Source: Heterohyrax brucei
Lineage: Eukaryota > Chordata > Mammalia > Hyracoidea > Procaviidae
Length of the DNA: 64,000 nt
Direction of reading: 5' to 3'
Assembly: GCA_028571685.1 (NCBI GenBank)
Contig: CM053156.1
Location: 86,555,049-86,619,048 of the forward strand
Numbering within the stretch: position 1 is the first letter of the stretch; each line of letters opens with the position of its first letter. The notes below the pieces were generated by a model. That model was not told where the DNA came from and did not search any database. It saw nothing but the letters and a program-made list of their open reading frames with translations. This document shows, piece by piece, positions 1 through 11,594 of this stretch. Position numbers and translations under genes: made by a program.

Positions 1-560
1 CTCACCAAAGTAGGACGCAGAATATTTTCTTTATAAACTATTTTATTAGTGAAAGATCTTAATAGACATTTCACCAAAGGAGACACACAAACGACAGTGA
101 AACACAGGAATAGATATTCAACATCATTAATAACTGAGAAACATCCATTGAAACCACAATGAAACAACAATATGTGGCCATCAGTACAGCTATAATTAAA
201 GAAAAAAAGAAAAACCACCAGTGGTGAGGACGCAAAGAAAACAGAACCCTCATACTTGCTGGTGGGAATGTAAAATGGTGCAACCATTACAACAGTTTGG
301 CAGTTTCTTCAGAAGTTAAACACCCACTTACTACATGACCCAGCAACGCACCCCCAGGTAAACACTCAAGAGAGATGAGCACAGACGCTCACTCAAAGAT
401 GTGCACTTGCATGTTTGTGGCAGCTTTCTTAGCCAAAAGCTGAAAATAACAAAAACTTTCAACCGAAAAGGAGATAAACAAATTTTCGTATATTTTTCTC
501 CAACACAAGAACGAATGAACTAACTCAGAGCAGCAGCTAATCTACAGGACAAAGAGCTGA
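1..560 (+). mobile_element. L1 (L1M-type) 3' end
   Basis: CAACATCATTAATAACTGAG, CTTGCTGGTGGGAATGTAAA and AACAGTTTGGCAGTTTCTTC are diagnostic of the sense ORF2 end and 3' UTR of mammalian L1. It is old and diverged, with no open ORF2. Confidence 0.8.
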
Positions 561-1149
561 TACAAACCATGATCTCACCTACCATGAGGTCAAAGGAACT
601 GGACAGTGCTCAGCAAACGTTCCTGAACTGCTCTAGTCAGCGCTGTGACAAAGGGACCCTGACAGGACAGAAGAAAAATGTGAAACAGGGCCTCAAATTC
701 CTAAAAATAAAAAACCCAGACCTACCAAACTGGTTGAGACTGGAAGATTCCCCAAAATTACTGTCCTGAGATACTCTTCAGGCTTTGTACCCAAACCAAC
801 CACTGACGCCATCCTGATGCTAAGTACTTTTGGAGACTGGCTCACAAAATAATGAATGTCACTCGTAAGAACTACGCTGTTTTTAAAAAGTCACCTACAT
901 CACACCAAATGGTCAACAGCTGCTTTGTAACAGAGACAAGACGGTAAGGGGAGGGCAGACTAGATGATGGAAATGAACCATCAGAACGGAAATGTAATCA
1001 GACTTCTCATACACTGTGAAGAACGTAACAAATGTCACTGAACAACTTGTGTAGAAGCTGTTGAATGGGAATCTAGAGCACTGCGTAAACCTTCACCCAA
1101 AACACAGTATCATTCAAAAGAAGAAAAAGAAATGAACTACTACCGTATA
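560..1149. other. No gene; probable diverged L1 or unique DNA
   Basis: AT-rich sequence between two L1 3' ends. Nothing beyond short chance frames is recognisable. Confidence 0.5.
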
Positions 1150-1456
1150 CAACTGCAGAGATAGATCTCAAAGCATTATGCTAAGACTTACTGACTCTAC
1201 TTCCATGAAATTCCATGAAAGACAAAAACAGAGCACATAATGCCCATCTGTGGTGGCCTGAAACCAGGGGTGGAGACAGGGAATGGCCAGTGGGCACAAG
1301 GGGACATCTGGGGATGCTGGGAACATTTCAGACCTTAACACTGGCTGTGTGGCTGTGGTGAGAGACTCCTTCTTAAAACTCATCTAATCATACAATTAAA
1401 ATCGGTGACTTCCACTTGTATGGAAATAACCCTTCAATAAAGGTGATTTAAAACCA
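1150..1456 (+). mobile_element. L1 3' UTR
   Basis: CATTATGCTAAGACTTACTG, the GC-rich block near 1260-1320, AAACTCATCTAATCATACA and the end TTCAATAAAGGTGATTT follow the order of an old L1 3' UTR. Confidence 0.7.
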
Positions 1457-1850
1457 ACATACACACAAAGATGAGCAGAAGGCACAAAATCTGTCCCTCC
1501 TTCTTTTCTTCCTAAGCCTGATCTTATAGAGGCTAGAGTGACTAGCCCATCTACTTGCAAGTTGCTGGCATGGCTGGGAGTGACATTAACTCTTAACAAC
1601 AGCTAACTCCCTTTGCTCTGATTCTATATTTATGATCTAAGACAACGTGATCTTAACAATATCCTTCAAAGTCCCAATTAAAATCCAGAGACTGTTCAGT
1701 GCTTATAGAAAATAAGACCACAGGGAGTCACAGTCTTCAGGGATACTTTCACTTCATTTTAAAGGTATACGAGCATAGATTTTAAAAAACTGCCCAACTA
1801 TTTTCTATTTGTCAGTAGGCCCTATTTACACCCCTGATGAGTGTTGAAAA

Positions 1851-2013
1851 GGAAACCCTGGGGACACAGTGGTAAAGAGCTACAGCTGCTAACCAAAAGG
1901 TCAGCAGCTGGCACCCACCAGGCACCCTTTAGAAACCAAAGGGAGCAGCCCTACTCTGTCCTACAGGGCAGCTTTGGGTGGGCATCACCTTGAGAGCATG
2001 GCTGTGGTTTGCT
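1851..2013 (+). mobile_element. AfroSINE, diverged
   Basis: tRNA-derived SINE with box A (GACACAGTGGTAAAGAGCTA) and box B remnants, then CCCTACTCTGTCCTACAGGG. The 3' end is degraded. Confidence 0.8.
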
Positions 2014-2156
2014 GAGTGCTGCAAAAGCTCTGTAAAGTTCTCACTCTTTCTAGACTTTGTCCAGAGGGAGGCTACTCACCTATCAACCTGACTCTCTTAG
2101 CCTCCTAGGTAAACACTCATATCATTGTAAAGTGATAAATTGACATTCTGATTTCT

Positions 2157-2206
2157 TGTTGTGGATTGAATTATGTTACCCCCCCCCAAAAAATGTGTGC
2201 AGTGTT
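2157..2206 (+). mobile_element. Fragment of the TGTTATGGATTGAATT LTR family
   Basis: TTGTGGATTGAATTATGTTA followed by a C-tract and AAAAAATGTGTGCAG resembles the 5' end of the LTR copies at 7352, 15608 and 50040. Only about 50 bp are clear. Confidence 0.4.
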
Positions 2207-2299
2207 TCTAAAGGAACACTTTCATAATCCCAAACAGATGGAACTTCATAAGGCTACTCCTGCTGAGCATAAACTGGCAGTAAAAGAATCCCACACTAT

Positions 2300-2945
2300 T
2301 CCTGATGACAAACTCTCATGAGGAACAGTCAGCAGACACAACAAACAACAGAATTTGCAACCCAAGATTAGAAACATCTAAAACAGACTACCAAATAACT
2401 ACAGTTAAAATGACTAGCCAAGCCAAGCCAAGCCAAGCGCCATCGAGTCAGATCCGACTCAGAGATTAAAAAAAAAAAAAAATCAGGCATCATAATAAAA
2501 GAAGAACAGCCAGATGTAAAAAAGAACCAAGTAGAAATGCATCACTGAGATAATGTAACTAAGCACTCAGTAGCTGATTTAAATAGCAGTTTAGATAGAG
2601 CTCAAGAGAGAGTTAGTGAGCTGGAAGACTGAACTGACATGACAATCACTCAGGATGCCACAGAGTAAGAGCGATGGAAAACACAAGCAGTGATTAAGAC
2701 ACACAAAGAACAGGACGCTAAAGCTTCATATGAGTCCCACAGGAATTCCAGAAAGAATTAGTGAAAACGGGGAAGAGGGAATATAAAGGGAAATAAGAGG
2801 CAAACAATTTTCCAGAACTGAAAACAAAAAAATGAATCAATTCGAATACAAATCCTGAATGAAGAGTTAAATGCAAACACACATCTGGTTGCATAAAAAG
2901 AATAACATTTAAAAAAAAAAAAGAAGAAGAAAAATTAAAGATTCA
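2300..2945 (+). mobile_element. L1/HAL1 ORF1-region fragment
   Basis: GAGAGAGTTAGTGAGCTGGA, GACTG, then ACAATTTTCCAGAACTGAAA are typical of the L1 ORF1 coiled-coil region. No frame survives. A short reversed AfroSINE piece (about 2412-2465) with (CCAAG)n lies inside it. Confidence 0.5.
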
Positions 2946-3171
2946 GTCCCACATCTCCCACTTCAAAGATGTTAGAAGCATAATTGTGTAATCAATGAAG
3001 AGCATCGTGCCCTGAATCAGAACACCTGATTCTGAAATCAAGCTCTGCCTCTTATTAGTCGTGTATGCTTGTGTCATTTATGTTATCCCTTGGCTGCTTC
3101 CTGAACTTAAAACAGGTACAGCAGTGTCTTCCTGAGATAGGTGTTGTAGTGCAGATTCAATGACACAGGAA

Positions 3172-3250
3172 AAACAAAACCAAAACCAAAACCAAACCCA
3201 CTACCACAGAGTTGATTTTGACTCGTAGCAACCCTACAGAGACAGAAACA
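3172..3250 (-). mobile_element. AfroSINE fragment (3' end only)
   Basis: An AAACCAAAACCAAACCCACT run followed by GTTGATTTTGACTCGTAGCA. The body is missing. Confidence 0.7.
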
Positions 3251-3334
3251 CAGTGTTCAGCACCCCTAAGCACTCTGGTGTTGTTCTATCACATTATACT
3301 ACTAACATTATTAATGTTTCTGTTTCCAGGGTTC

Positions 3335-3494
3335 AGAAACCCTGGTGGCATAGTGGTTAAGGGCTATGCCCTGCTAACCAAGAGGTCAGCAGTTCAAATC
3401 TGCTAGGCACTCCTCAGACACTCTAAGGAGCAGTTCTATCCTGTCCTGTACGGTCACTGTGAGCTGGAATTGACTCGATGGCAGTGGGGTTGCT
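3335..3494 (+). mobile_element. AfroSINE, nearly full
   Basis: AAACCCTGGTGGCATAGTGG (box A), GTCAGCAGTTCAAATCTGCT (box B), tail TGGAATTGACTCGATGGCAG. Confidence 0.93.
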
Positions 3495-4320
3495 TCAGGG
3501 TTCAGGGCAACCACAGCCACTAGTGTTTGAGAGGGGTCCAAATACACAGTTTCTGCACTCTCTGTTGGACCTGGAGGCCCTGTCAAGGTCAGACCATGTC
3601 ACAGGAGACCCGGCACACAGGAAGCATTTCCTAAAGATGGGTTTCTGCAGAAATCATCAGCCTCCCCCTGCTCCGATCAGCAGGACTCACTCAGGAGGGC
3701 CGAAGAGGCCCTGGGAAAGCTGAGAAAAGCTAGTTCCCACAAAAACAAGCCTTCGGCACAGCACTGAACCTGAAGCCACTTGGAGCTGTCCTTAAAACAT
3801 GAGTTACCAAGCAACCGAAGCCATTAAACAATTCACTTCTGCTTGCAAAAAATATGACATCTTAGGTTCAAAAAGGAGAAAATCTACAACATCATGTAAG
3901 TGCTAAAATAATATAATCAGTGACAGTCGTCAACATTACTCAATTACCCTAAGAACACATGTAGGTACATCTTACTGACACACTAAGGGCGCAGGAAGGC
4001 ACAGAGAGGACAGATGGGTAAAAGTCCATCTGGAACATTAAGAAACCTGAATTTAAAGGGATGTTTGTTTCGTTTTTTCAGGAGTAGAATTACAATTTCA
4101 GTCCTGTACAGAAGAAGAACTAGACTGATTATCTTCCTGGGAGAGTTCTGCATGAACAGACTGTGGATAGCCCATCAAAACCCAAGAGAACTAGCTTCAT
4201 GATGTCACCAGCTGGTCCCATGTCCCAATGAGTCATGGTGCAAAAGCACAGCCTGGTCACCAAGGTTTCTGAGTGCCGGCAGCTCATGGCACCATATCCT
4301 GCATATGACACATGAACTCA
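3495..4320. other. No gene recognised
   Basis: Mixed-composition sequence within the presumed PPP4R1L intron. No splice-flanked conserved peptide or known repeat is recognised. Confidence 0.5.
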
Positions 4321-4530
4321 AACCCCAAAACCCACTGCCATCCGAGACAGTTCCAACTCACAGAGACCCTCAAGGATGAAGCAGACTGCCCCATAGAGTT
4401 TCCGAGGATGTGATCCTTACAATAGACACAGACTGTCACACCTTTGTCACCCAGAATGGCTGGTGGGTCTCAACTACTGACCTTTTTCTTAGCAGCCATG
4501 CACTTTAACCACTGCGCCACCAGGGCTCCT
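4321..4530 (-). mobile_element. AfroSINE, long variant
   Basis: Runs from AACCCCAAAACCCACTGCCA to CACTGCGCCACCAGGGCTCC. It includes the extra middle block (CACACCTTTGTCACCCAGAA) found only in the roughly 200-bp subtype. Confidence 0.92.
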
Positions 4531-4737
4531 CACATGTGATGAGATACATTAAATATCCCTAGATCTCACAGTGAGAAAGGTATTCCCATCTCGGGTCTAT
4601 CACTAAATCAAATGCTTCCCTTTGGGCCTGGGCATCTTGAACGTTTCCCCAACCCTGGTTGGCCTGCCTGGTGAGTACAGTTCAGATCTTAGGATCAGAA
4701 CCTTTCACAGGTAACTGTTTTTACCCAGAATTTAGTA

Positions 4738-5300
4738 TTTCTTTTTTTCTTTTTAATTTAGTACGACTGAGTGAAAATGTACATTCCTGTACAAATTTAC
4801 ATGCCCACCTATATGCAGCTTCCACTGCTCTCCCTGCCCGGTGACAGCACACTATTCCTCTCTGCTCCATACATGTCTCATCCTCCCAACAGTCCCCTTT
4901 CCCCTCCTCTCCACCCACTCCCCTTCCTCCAGCCAGAGGTCAGCAGGATGATATCCTATAGATGTACAGAACCATAAAGTGCATCCAATATATGGTCACT
5001 CTGCATCACCAAGTCCAATCCATTCCTGTCCGAAGAGTGGACCTTCATTATGATTTATGGGCAAGGGCAACATCAGGGCCAGGGACTATGCTCCCAGGGG
5101 AACCCCAAAACCATTGGACCATCAATTGAGGTCTTTTCGTGGAGATCTCAGGATGCACCCCTTTTTATTCTTGTGTTGCCAGTGAGACTCAACTTAGTGA
5201 GCTCCATCATGGCTATCACTGGTGGTGGCCGGGCACCATCCGGTTCTTCTGGTCCCAAGTCGATGTAGGCACCCACTCATGTGTGTGATATTTTTCTTAA
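4738..5300 (-). mobile_element. Poly(A)-tailed lineage repeat (unnamed), copy A
   Basis: Starts with a T-rich tract (an A-tail on minus). It shares blocks with 10905-11594 and 52816-53285: GCACACTATTCCTCTCTGCT, CCAAGTCCAATCCATTCCTG, GTCCGAAGAGTGGAC. I regard it as a LINE 3' region of an afrotherian family and cannot name it. Confidence 0.6.
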
Positions 5301-5355
5301 GTGTAATTTAGAGCAACAAGTTTTCCAGAATGTGTTTAAATAAGTTATTTGATAC

Positions 5356-5536
5356 AGGAAACACTGATGGCATTAGTGGTTAAGTTCTAGGGCTGCTAAC
5401 TAGAAGGAAGGCAGTTCAAATCCCCAGACACTCCCTGGAAACTCTATCAGGCAGTTCTACTCTGTCTAAGTTCTACTCTGTCTATAGGGTCACTAAGACT
5501 CAGAATCGACTCGGTGGCAGTGGGTTTGGTTTTGTT
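5356..5536 (+). mobile_element. AfroSINE with internal 16-bp duplication
   Basis: Box B GGCAGTTCAAATCCCCAGAC and tail ACTCGGTGGCAGTGGGTTTG are clear. AGTTCTACTCTGTCTA is tandemly doubled at 5453-5484. Confidence 0.9.
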
Positions 5537-5770
5537 ATTTAATATAAAGAAAAATACTAGTGGAATACTGAAGTAAAAATAGGAAAAGCAACACGTGAAT
5601 GACTGATTTCTGAAAAACACTGGCTAGGCTCATCCCACGGAGAACACTCCTACTAAAACACAAAGTCACAGTCAGATGCAAACACTAGTGTCTTGCTTCC
5701 AAGGACTGAAAATCGTGTTTACACAGGTAAACATTTTTCCTCATGAAGGTCAACATTCTGGCCCCAAAGT

Positions 5771-5920
5771 TAAAACCCAGGGCCACTGACCTGATTCTGA
5801 TGCACAGTGGCCCCAGAAATCAGAGCAGAACTGCCCCATAGTTTTCGAAGAGCCCCTGGTGGGTCTGAATTGCCGACCTCCTGGTTAGCAGATGTAACAC
5901 TTAACCATCACACCAGTGGT
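5771..5920 (-). mobile_element. AfroSINE
   Basis: Reverse copy: AGAACTGCCCCATAGTTTTC, CTGGTTAGCAGATGTAACAC, TTAACCATCACACCAGTGGT. Confidence 0.88.
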
Positions 5921-6529
5921 CAAACCTAGGCAATTCTAAATCCAGTGAATGAGATTATCAACGAAATGATTACTGTTGACCTGTAAATGCTCTTCGATTT
6001 CTGGACTTGCTCTGTAAGAGTGTCAGGTAACCTGAAGGTGCGTGTAGGCAAGGCAGGGGACCTTCCCTCCATGGGAATGAAAATCCCCACCATGAGCGTC
6101 AGTGTCCCTTGTGCACGCATTCTGTCCATCTATGGTGATTAATATCCTCTTCTCACGACATTTTAGCGTTTGCTCTTTATGAAGCTTTCAAAGACAGGTG
6201 AAATCAATCAACAGCCGATGAGCTGCGTAAACAGAGCAGTTTCTCCACTGCAGTGCTACTGCCGTGCCGGGTGGGGTAACTGTGGAAGCTGCATGCCCAT
6301 CGTGAGATTTCAGCAGCCTCCCCGGCCTCTGCCCACTAGATGGCCAGGCCAGCATCTCCCCAAGCTGTGACCATCAAAAATGTCTAGAATACCAGATGTC
6401 CCCTGGGGGCCCAAATCACCTGGTTGCAAGTGAGGGTAAAGAGAGGTGTGCCACCGGTGTGTCGGCCCGAGCAGCACCTGTGGATGGGCTGCCGCTGAGA
6501 AGCCCCACATGGCTGGCCTGCCCTGACCC
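5921..6529. other. No gene recognised
   Basis: Short frames only and no known repeat that I can name. Lies in the presumed PPP4R1L intron. Confidence 0.45.
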
Positions 6530-6931
6530 CCGATCTCACCTCCAGCCACCCCTTCCTCTTTCACTGTGTCTGGCCACAAATAACTCCATGCCAGTCTCCA
6601 AACACTAGCTCACTTCTCCAGCTAAGAGCCTCTGCAGCAGCAGTTCCCTGGCCGGGAACTCACCTCCTGGGGATGTACTTGCCGATGACTTCCAGCTCAT
6701 CTCTGAATTTTTTCTCAACCCTCACCTTTTCAAGAGGTGCTCCCCTGTCCACCTTCTTCTGACACTGCAAGCCCCCGCCTGGCCTCCCCAATACACTTTT
6801 CATTCTCCCTGAGACACACCACCTCTGGTGCACAAATCATTTCTTTCGATGTTTACTGTTTAATGCCAGGCCTCCCCAGCAAGCAACAGCCAGAGTCGGA
6901 GTGGCCCCCTGTTATGTCTGGCACATAGTAA
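6530..6931 (+). mobile_element. L2 LINE 3' end (part 1)
   Basis: CCGGGAACTCACCTCC, then the L2 terminus TATGTCTGGCACATAGTA. It is interrupted by an AfroSINE and resumes at 7138 with GGCACTCACAAAGAGTTGCT and (GAAT)n. Confidence 0.65.
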
Positions 6932-7137
6932 AAAATCCAATTGCCACAGAATAGGTTTCAACTCACAGCAGGTGGCCTGCGAGTGTCAGAGCAGAACAGT
7001 GCTCGGTTGGGTTTCTGACAGCCCTTTTTCTGAAGCAGATTACCAGGCTGTTCTTGCAAGGCACCTCTGGGTGGACTCGACCCTCCATTCAGGTAGTCAG
7101 TGAGCATGCTAACCACTGCAGCACCCAGGGACTCCTG
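6932..7137 (-). mobile_element. AfroSINE, long variant
   Basis: Contains AAGCAGATTACCAGGCTGTT, GGCACCTCTGGGTGGACTCG and CACTGCAGCACCCAGGGACT. This is the subtype with the GGTGGACTCGAACC block. Confidence 0.85.
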
Positions 7138-7195
7138 GTACCCAGCAGGCACTCACAAAGAGTTGCTAAACGAATGAATGAATGAATGAACGAAC
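7138..7195 (+). mobile_element. L2 LINE 3' terminus (part 2)
   Basis: Continues the L2 end after the SINE and finishes in a (GAAT)n run, the normal L2 tail. Confidence 0.65.
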
Positions 7196-7351
7196 GTGTT
7201 GCGCTCGCCTGCACTGTCCCCTGACAGAGGGAATGGCCCATCAAATAACCAGTGCCCACAAGGCCACATTTTTGAACACCTGTCTACAATCTCCACTTCT
7301 AGTTGCTGCTAAGAGGCCACGTTGTCTGAACACAGTGCACACGACGGTGGC

Positions 7352-7705
7352 TGTTATGGATTGAGTTGTGTCCTCCCAACATAGGTGGGGTCATCCCTCA
7401 TCCCTACACTTGTGGTTATAACCCCATCTGAAAATGAGTTTTCTTTGTTATGTTAACAAGGCAGTATTAGGGTAGACTGTGTCTTTAATCATCTCTGTTG
7501 AGATTACTGGAGACTACACAACCAACTGATGAAGCAGAGACAGGTGAGGTGGATTCACCCTGTCACATGGAGATCAGCAGGGGACCGGGAAGTGGAGGCT
7601 GAGTGGACAGCGACCTTCCCCAGAGCTGACAGCAACGGAGAGCCTTCCCCTAACACTGGCACCCTGAATTCAGACTTCTCGCCTCCTCAGCTGTAAGAAG
7701 TCCTT
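7352..7705 (+). mobile_element. MaLR-type solo LTR, 3'-truncated
   Basis: Starts TGTTATGGATTGAGTTGTGT. It shares CTTCCCCAGAGCTGACAGC and CTGGCACCCTGAATTCAGAC with copies at 15608, 22724 and 50040. The 3' terminus with AAGCCACC..CTAAGACA is lost. No internal region is seen. Confidence 0.7.
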
Positions 7706-8329
7706 TAGTGGGGTAAAGCTGACCCCCTACGGTCCTTCTCCGACAGTAGTGATGGATTAACAGACAGGGGTCTATGCGATGACGTCATGGGCAGTCAGCT
7801 CTACACCCCAGCAAGTCCAGGCCACCTAGAAACATCTGCCGCTTTAAGAATTCGGATTTGAAATGAAGCATACTGCAGCACACATAATCCCTGGCTCACA
7901 ATTTTCTTCCTGCACTGTCTTACAGTGCAAAACTACCTGCTCCATTCACGAATGCTTAACATAATGCAGAAAAGCAAAGCTTTCTTAAGAAAGTGGTGTC
8001 ACATATCTTGCAACCCTCTTGACTCAATTTGAAATACAAAATAAACCAACATGGCAGAGGCCTGACTACTTGTGTTAGCTCTGCTTTGATGAAACTTGTC
8101 AGTAGTGGCCACGTCCACTGCCACACATTCCATTCACCGGCAAGTTCCCACGGAACACTGCAGGCTACCTGGCCCAATGTGACAAATCATCTGCAGTTGC
8201 TCACTGCAACGTCAGCAGCCACTGTTTGAACGCACCAGCCACTCTGTGGGATAATAACGCTGGCAGTCTGCTTTCACAAAAACAACACCCAACAATTAAG
8301 TCCACAAACTTAATTGCTCTAAATGCTGC
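7706..8329. other. No gene recognised; possible decayed mariner flank
   Basis: Sequence left of the reversed mariner fragment. It may include diverged transposon DNA, but no motif is clear. Confidence 0.4.
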
Positions 8330-8465
8330 ATATGTCACTGCTGAATATCACTGCGGTCGCCTTCCAAGTACTCCCCTTGGGAAGCCATGCACCAATGCCA
8401 ATTCCTAGTCCACCCATCAAAACAGCTGTGGAATTCTTTCTGGAATGGCCATTGTGCATGGCGGC
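8330..8465 (-). mobile_element. Mariner transposase C-terminal fragment, minus
   Basis: GCTGAATATCACTGCGGTCG, CCAAGTACTCCCCTTGGGAA and CTTTCTGGAATGGCCAT are the reverse complement, at roughly three quarters identity, of the plus-strand fragment ending near 8815. The coding sense on minus is the mariner end (FQNCFEGW..RCIASQGEYFEGD-like). Confidence 0.65.
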
Positions 8466-8524
8466 ATGCTGGCCAAGTTCATGAACCCCATATAGAGATC
8501 AGCAGGGGACCAGGAAGTATCCCA

Positions 8525-8870
8525 TGTCTATCTAGTTGTCTGCAAGAGAGTTTTTAGCCAGTAAACAAGTAACTGTATTGGAAGACCCTTCCTGCTCACC
8601 TGATCCAGCCCCCAATAATTTTTTTTCTTTATCTGAAGATAAAGGAAATATTGAAAGGAAGACATCTGGACGACATTCAGAACAACAGCTCTGATGGCCA
8701 TTCCAGAACAAGAGTTCCAAAACTGCCTGGAAAGGTGCACTAGGCACCGGCATTGACGCACAGCTTCCCAAGGAGAGTACTTGGCAGGTGACCGTCGTGA
8801 TATTCAGCAATGGGCACATGAAGCGCTTTTTCTAAGATGCGTTCACGAACATAACTGGCAGTCCTCACAT
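8525..8870 (+). mobile_element. Mariner transposase C-terminal fragment, plus
   Basis: Translates as SKQVTVLEDPSCSPDPAPNN, then FFSLSEDKGNIERKTSGRHS. This resembles the mariner transposase end (YSPDLAPNDFFLFP..K), whose Asp is the third catalytic acidic residue. Stops and frameshifts follow (FQNCLERCTRHRH region). It is a decayed Tc1/mariner DNA transposon. Confidence 0.75.
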
Positions 8871-8875
8871 ATAGA

Positions 8876-8955
8876 CTTGGAAACCCTATATGGCATTGAT
8901 CCTCTAGGGTCATTATGAGTTGGTACAGTCTCAAAAAAAGTAGATTTTTTGGTAT
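8876..8955 (+). mobile_element. AfroSINE 3' fragment
   Basis: TTGGAAACCCTATATGGCAT, then AGGGTCATTATGAGTTGGTA; the tRNA-like head is missing. Confidence 0.7.
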
Positions 8956-9104
8956 GCTAACTAACATTGAATACTAGATATTCCACGGACTATCAGAAGA
9001 ATGAACAAATCAGTCTTAGAAGAAACAGAACCTCAGAAGTAAGGACAGAGGCTCTTTGTCTTGCTTCCTCTGGATACATCAGCAGCAAAAACCAAACCCT
9101 AGGA

Positions 9105-9303
9105 GAAGAACATCATGTTTGCTAAAGCAGGAGGTCACGGAAAAGGAGAGAAATATGCCATGAGGTGGACTAACCTAAGAGCTGCAACAGAGGGCTCAAA
9201 CACACCCAAGATCAAAGAGATGGCACAAGACTGGACCAGGTTTCACCTACCGTGCGCAGGACTCTGTGAGTCCCAGACAACTGAACGGCAACAACAACAA
9301 CAC
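9105..9303 (+). mobile_element. RTE 3' end fragment
   Basis: It preserves GCAACAGAGGGCTCAAACAC, then GGCACAAGACTGGACCAGG, ending ACTGAACGGCAACAACAACA. This is the RTE terminus with its (CAA)n-like tail. Confidence 0.7.
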
Positions 9304-9959
9304 AGTAACTAGTCATCAAGGGTTGTCGACCAAAAACAACGAACACTGTATCGTCATCATGTACGCCAGGCCAAGGCGTAAAATAAATGGGGTGAGGGTA
9401 CGCTAGTGAAAACACACTATGGGTCCTAGCTTATTTGTCTATTTATCAATGCTTTTTACATCAGTCTGTCTTAAAACAGACTAAGTATGAATTAATATTT
9501 TAAGTATAATGTCAGACAAATGTACTTTCAAGCCGAAAATATAGCAGATGTAGAAAACTGGTGTCCCTACAAGCAATGGTTACACAACTTGACTAACGTA
9601 ACTGATACTGCTAAGTTCTACACCAGAGAAAAGAATGAAATCGCAAGTGGGTTACATGTAATTTTACAACCGCAGCAACCACAGACATACACTCACCTGC
9701 GTGCACACACACAAGGAAGATGCAGTCTCCTACACTCAGTTGTGCACCCATTGCTCAGGTCTCTGAAACTGTAAGACAGGCTTCTCAGGAGAGCAGTTGG
9801 GGTCTGTCTGCTCCCCGCTGCCCCAGTCAGTACTGAGGACTTTCGACTAAGGCTGCTCAGTGCTAGCATGCAGTCGCCCTGAATAGAAGCGACACACACA
9901 GCCAACCAATTGCAGGGTGGGCTCTGACAGCAACAGAGACCTCCCTGAAGCCAGAAGGC
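9304..9959. other. No gene recognised
   Basis: AT-rich then mixed sequence. Short chance frames only. Confidence 0.45.
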
Positions 9960-10207
9960 AATGGAATGATATATGTAAATTGTTAAATGAAAAGAAACTG
10001 TCCATCAGGAATTCTATACCCTGCGAAGCTTCCTTTCAAAAACAGGAGTGAATTTAAACCATTCCCATACAGGAGCACACCACCAACCGGCTCTACAAAA
10101 AATAATAATGGGAGCTCTGTAGGCAGAACGGAGAAGATACTAGAAAGTAATTCAAAGTTTTACATTAAAAAAAATCTAATAAATGGAAATACACAGACAG
10201 GCATAAA
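9960..10207 (+). mobile_element. Host L1, segment 1
   Basis: CAGGAATTCTATACCCTGCG, AAGCTTCCTTTCAAAAACAG is the L1 text common upstream of ORF2-type segments. It resumes at 10374 after an AfroSINE. Confidence 0.6.
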
Positions 10208-10373
10208 CAAACCAAACCAAATTCAATGCGATCACGTCCATTCCAACTCACAGCAACCCTACAGGACAGAGTAGAACTGCCCCATAGTGTTTCCAAGGAG
10301 TGGCTGATGGTTTCAAACTGCTGACCTTTTGGTTAGCAGCCGGAGCTCTTAACCACTGCACCACCAGGGCTCC
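10208..10373 (-). mobile_element. AfroSINE, full
   Basis: ATTCCAACTCACAGCAACCC, GACCTTTTGGTTAGCAGCCG, AACCACTGCACCACCAGGGC. It is one of the best-preserved copies and lies within the host L1. Confidence 0.95.
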
Positions 10374-10904
10374 ATGGACAAGTTTAAGAGCTACTAATAA
10401 GCTATTCATGCTTGATAATTCTGAGTGTTTTGTCCCTCAAGGTTTTAAATAACAGATTATATAAAAGGATAAAATTATGCCACAGGACACATGAAATATA
10501 AAGATGTAATTTCAGTGACAACAACAAAAGAGGAGAAGAGGTACAGATACAAAATTTCTTGTGGGTTAGCAAAAGACAGTTGGCACCAACTTACGCAGAA
10601 TGTTATAAACACGAGCTGGCAAGCGTGACATTCATGGTGGCCACTGAGAAAATGTATAAAAATACACACAAAGGAAATACACACAAGAGAACCAAAAAGG
10701 CTCATGCAATAAACCAACAGAACACAAAAGCAAGCTATAATAAAAGACAAAAAGAAAAAAGGCTTAAGACACACAAAGAAACACCAAAATAGGAGAAGTC
10801 ATCTCATATCAGTAGCGACAGTGAACGTCCATGAACTACATGCTCCAATCAAAAGGCAGAAAGGGGCAGAACAGATTTAAAAACAAAGTAAAAAAACCCA
10901 ATTG
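10374..10904 (+). mobile_element. Host L1, segment 2
   Basis: AACTACATGCTCCAATCAAA and AGGCAGAAAGGGGCAGAACAG fit L1 sense text that normally continues directly into the block at 11595. Confidence 0.6.
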
Positions 10905-11594
10905 GCCTATGTAGTTTTTTTCTAAGAAATTGTTCTGCATCCCATATTGGTGAGTGGCATCCAGGGTCTCAAAAGCCAGCAAGCTGCCATCTAAGGAATA
11001 TCAGTTGGTTTCAAACCACCTGGAGCAGACAAAAACCCAAAATATCAAAGACATGTGGAAAACAGGAGCCTAGGAGACAGAAAGGTCCACGTGACTGGGA
11101 GACGGTACCAGCATGCGGCCAGAAGGACAACCATGATAGGGGTACAATGCAAAGTCTCTGTTGCGGCACGAGAAAAGGGGTGTGCAGATCAAGAACTCTA
11201 TTAAAAGACCAGACTTGATGGTCTGACAGCCTGGTCCCCTCAGAACACGGACCTGGACTTGCTGCTAGCCTGTAGCTGAGACCATTACTGAAGCAACACT
11301 TCAGACAAAGATTGGAGTGGACTAAGGGACACAGAGGGATGCAGGTGGAGTGTGTACTTTATGGTTTAACAGATACATGAGGCTGTCCAACTGGTTTCTC
11401 TTTAGAGGGGAGAGGAGAGGTTGCACAGGAGGGGACAAGCGTCAATTGAAAGGATACTAGAAGAGTGGAGATGAGTGTGCTGTCACAGAGTGAGGAGACA
11501 GAGCTGCATCAAGGCAGGGTTTTATACAGCAAATTGACTTGGACTGTAAACTTCCACTTAGTCACAACAAAAACTCTAAAAAAAAAAGAAAGAA
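10905..11594 (+). mobile_element. Poly(A)-tailed lineage repeat, copy B
   Basis: Contains ATCCCATATTGGTGAGTGGC, GGTCTCAAAAGCCAGCAAGC and GAGAAAAGGGGTGTGCAGAT, then CTCTATTAAAAGACC and GGACTGTAAACTTCCACTTA. It ends in an A-rich tract near 11578-11594. It interrupts L1. Same family as 52816-53285 (reverse), 15085-15300 and 4738-5300. Confidence 0.7.

Noticed and set aside
3335-3494. True tRNA genes at the AfroSINE heads
   Set aside because: A and B boxes are present because AfroSINEs are tRNA-derived, but there is no cloverleaf with an anticodon stem or mature 3' end.
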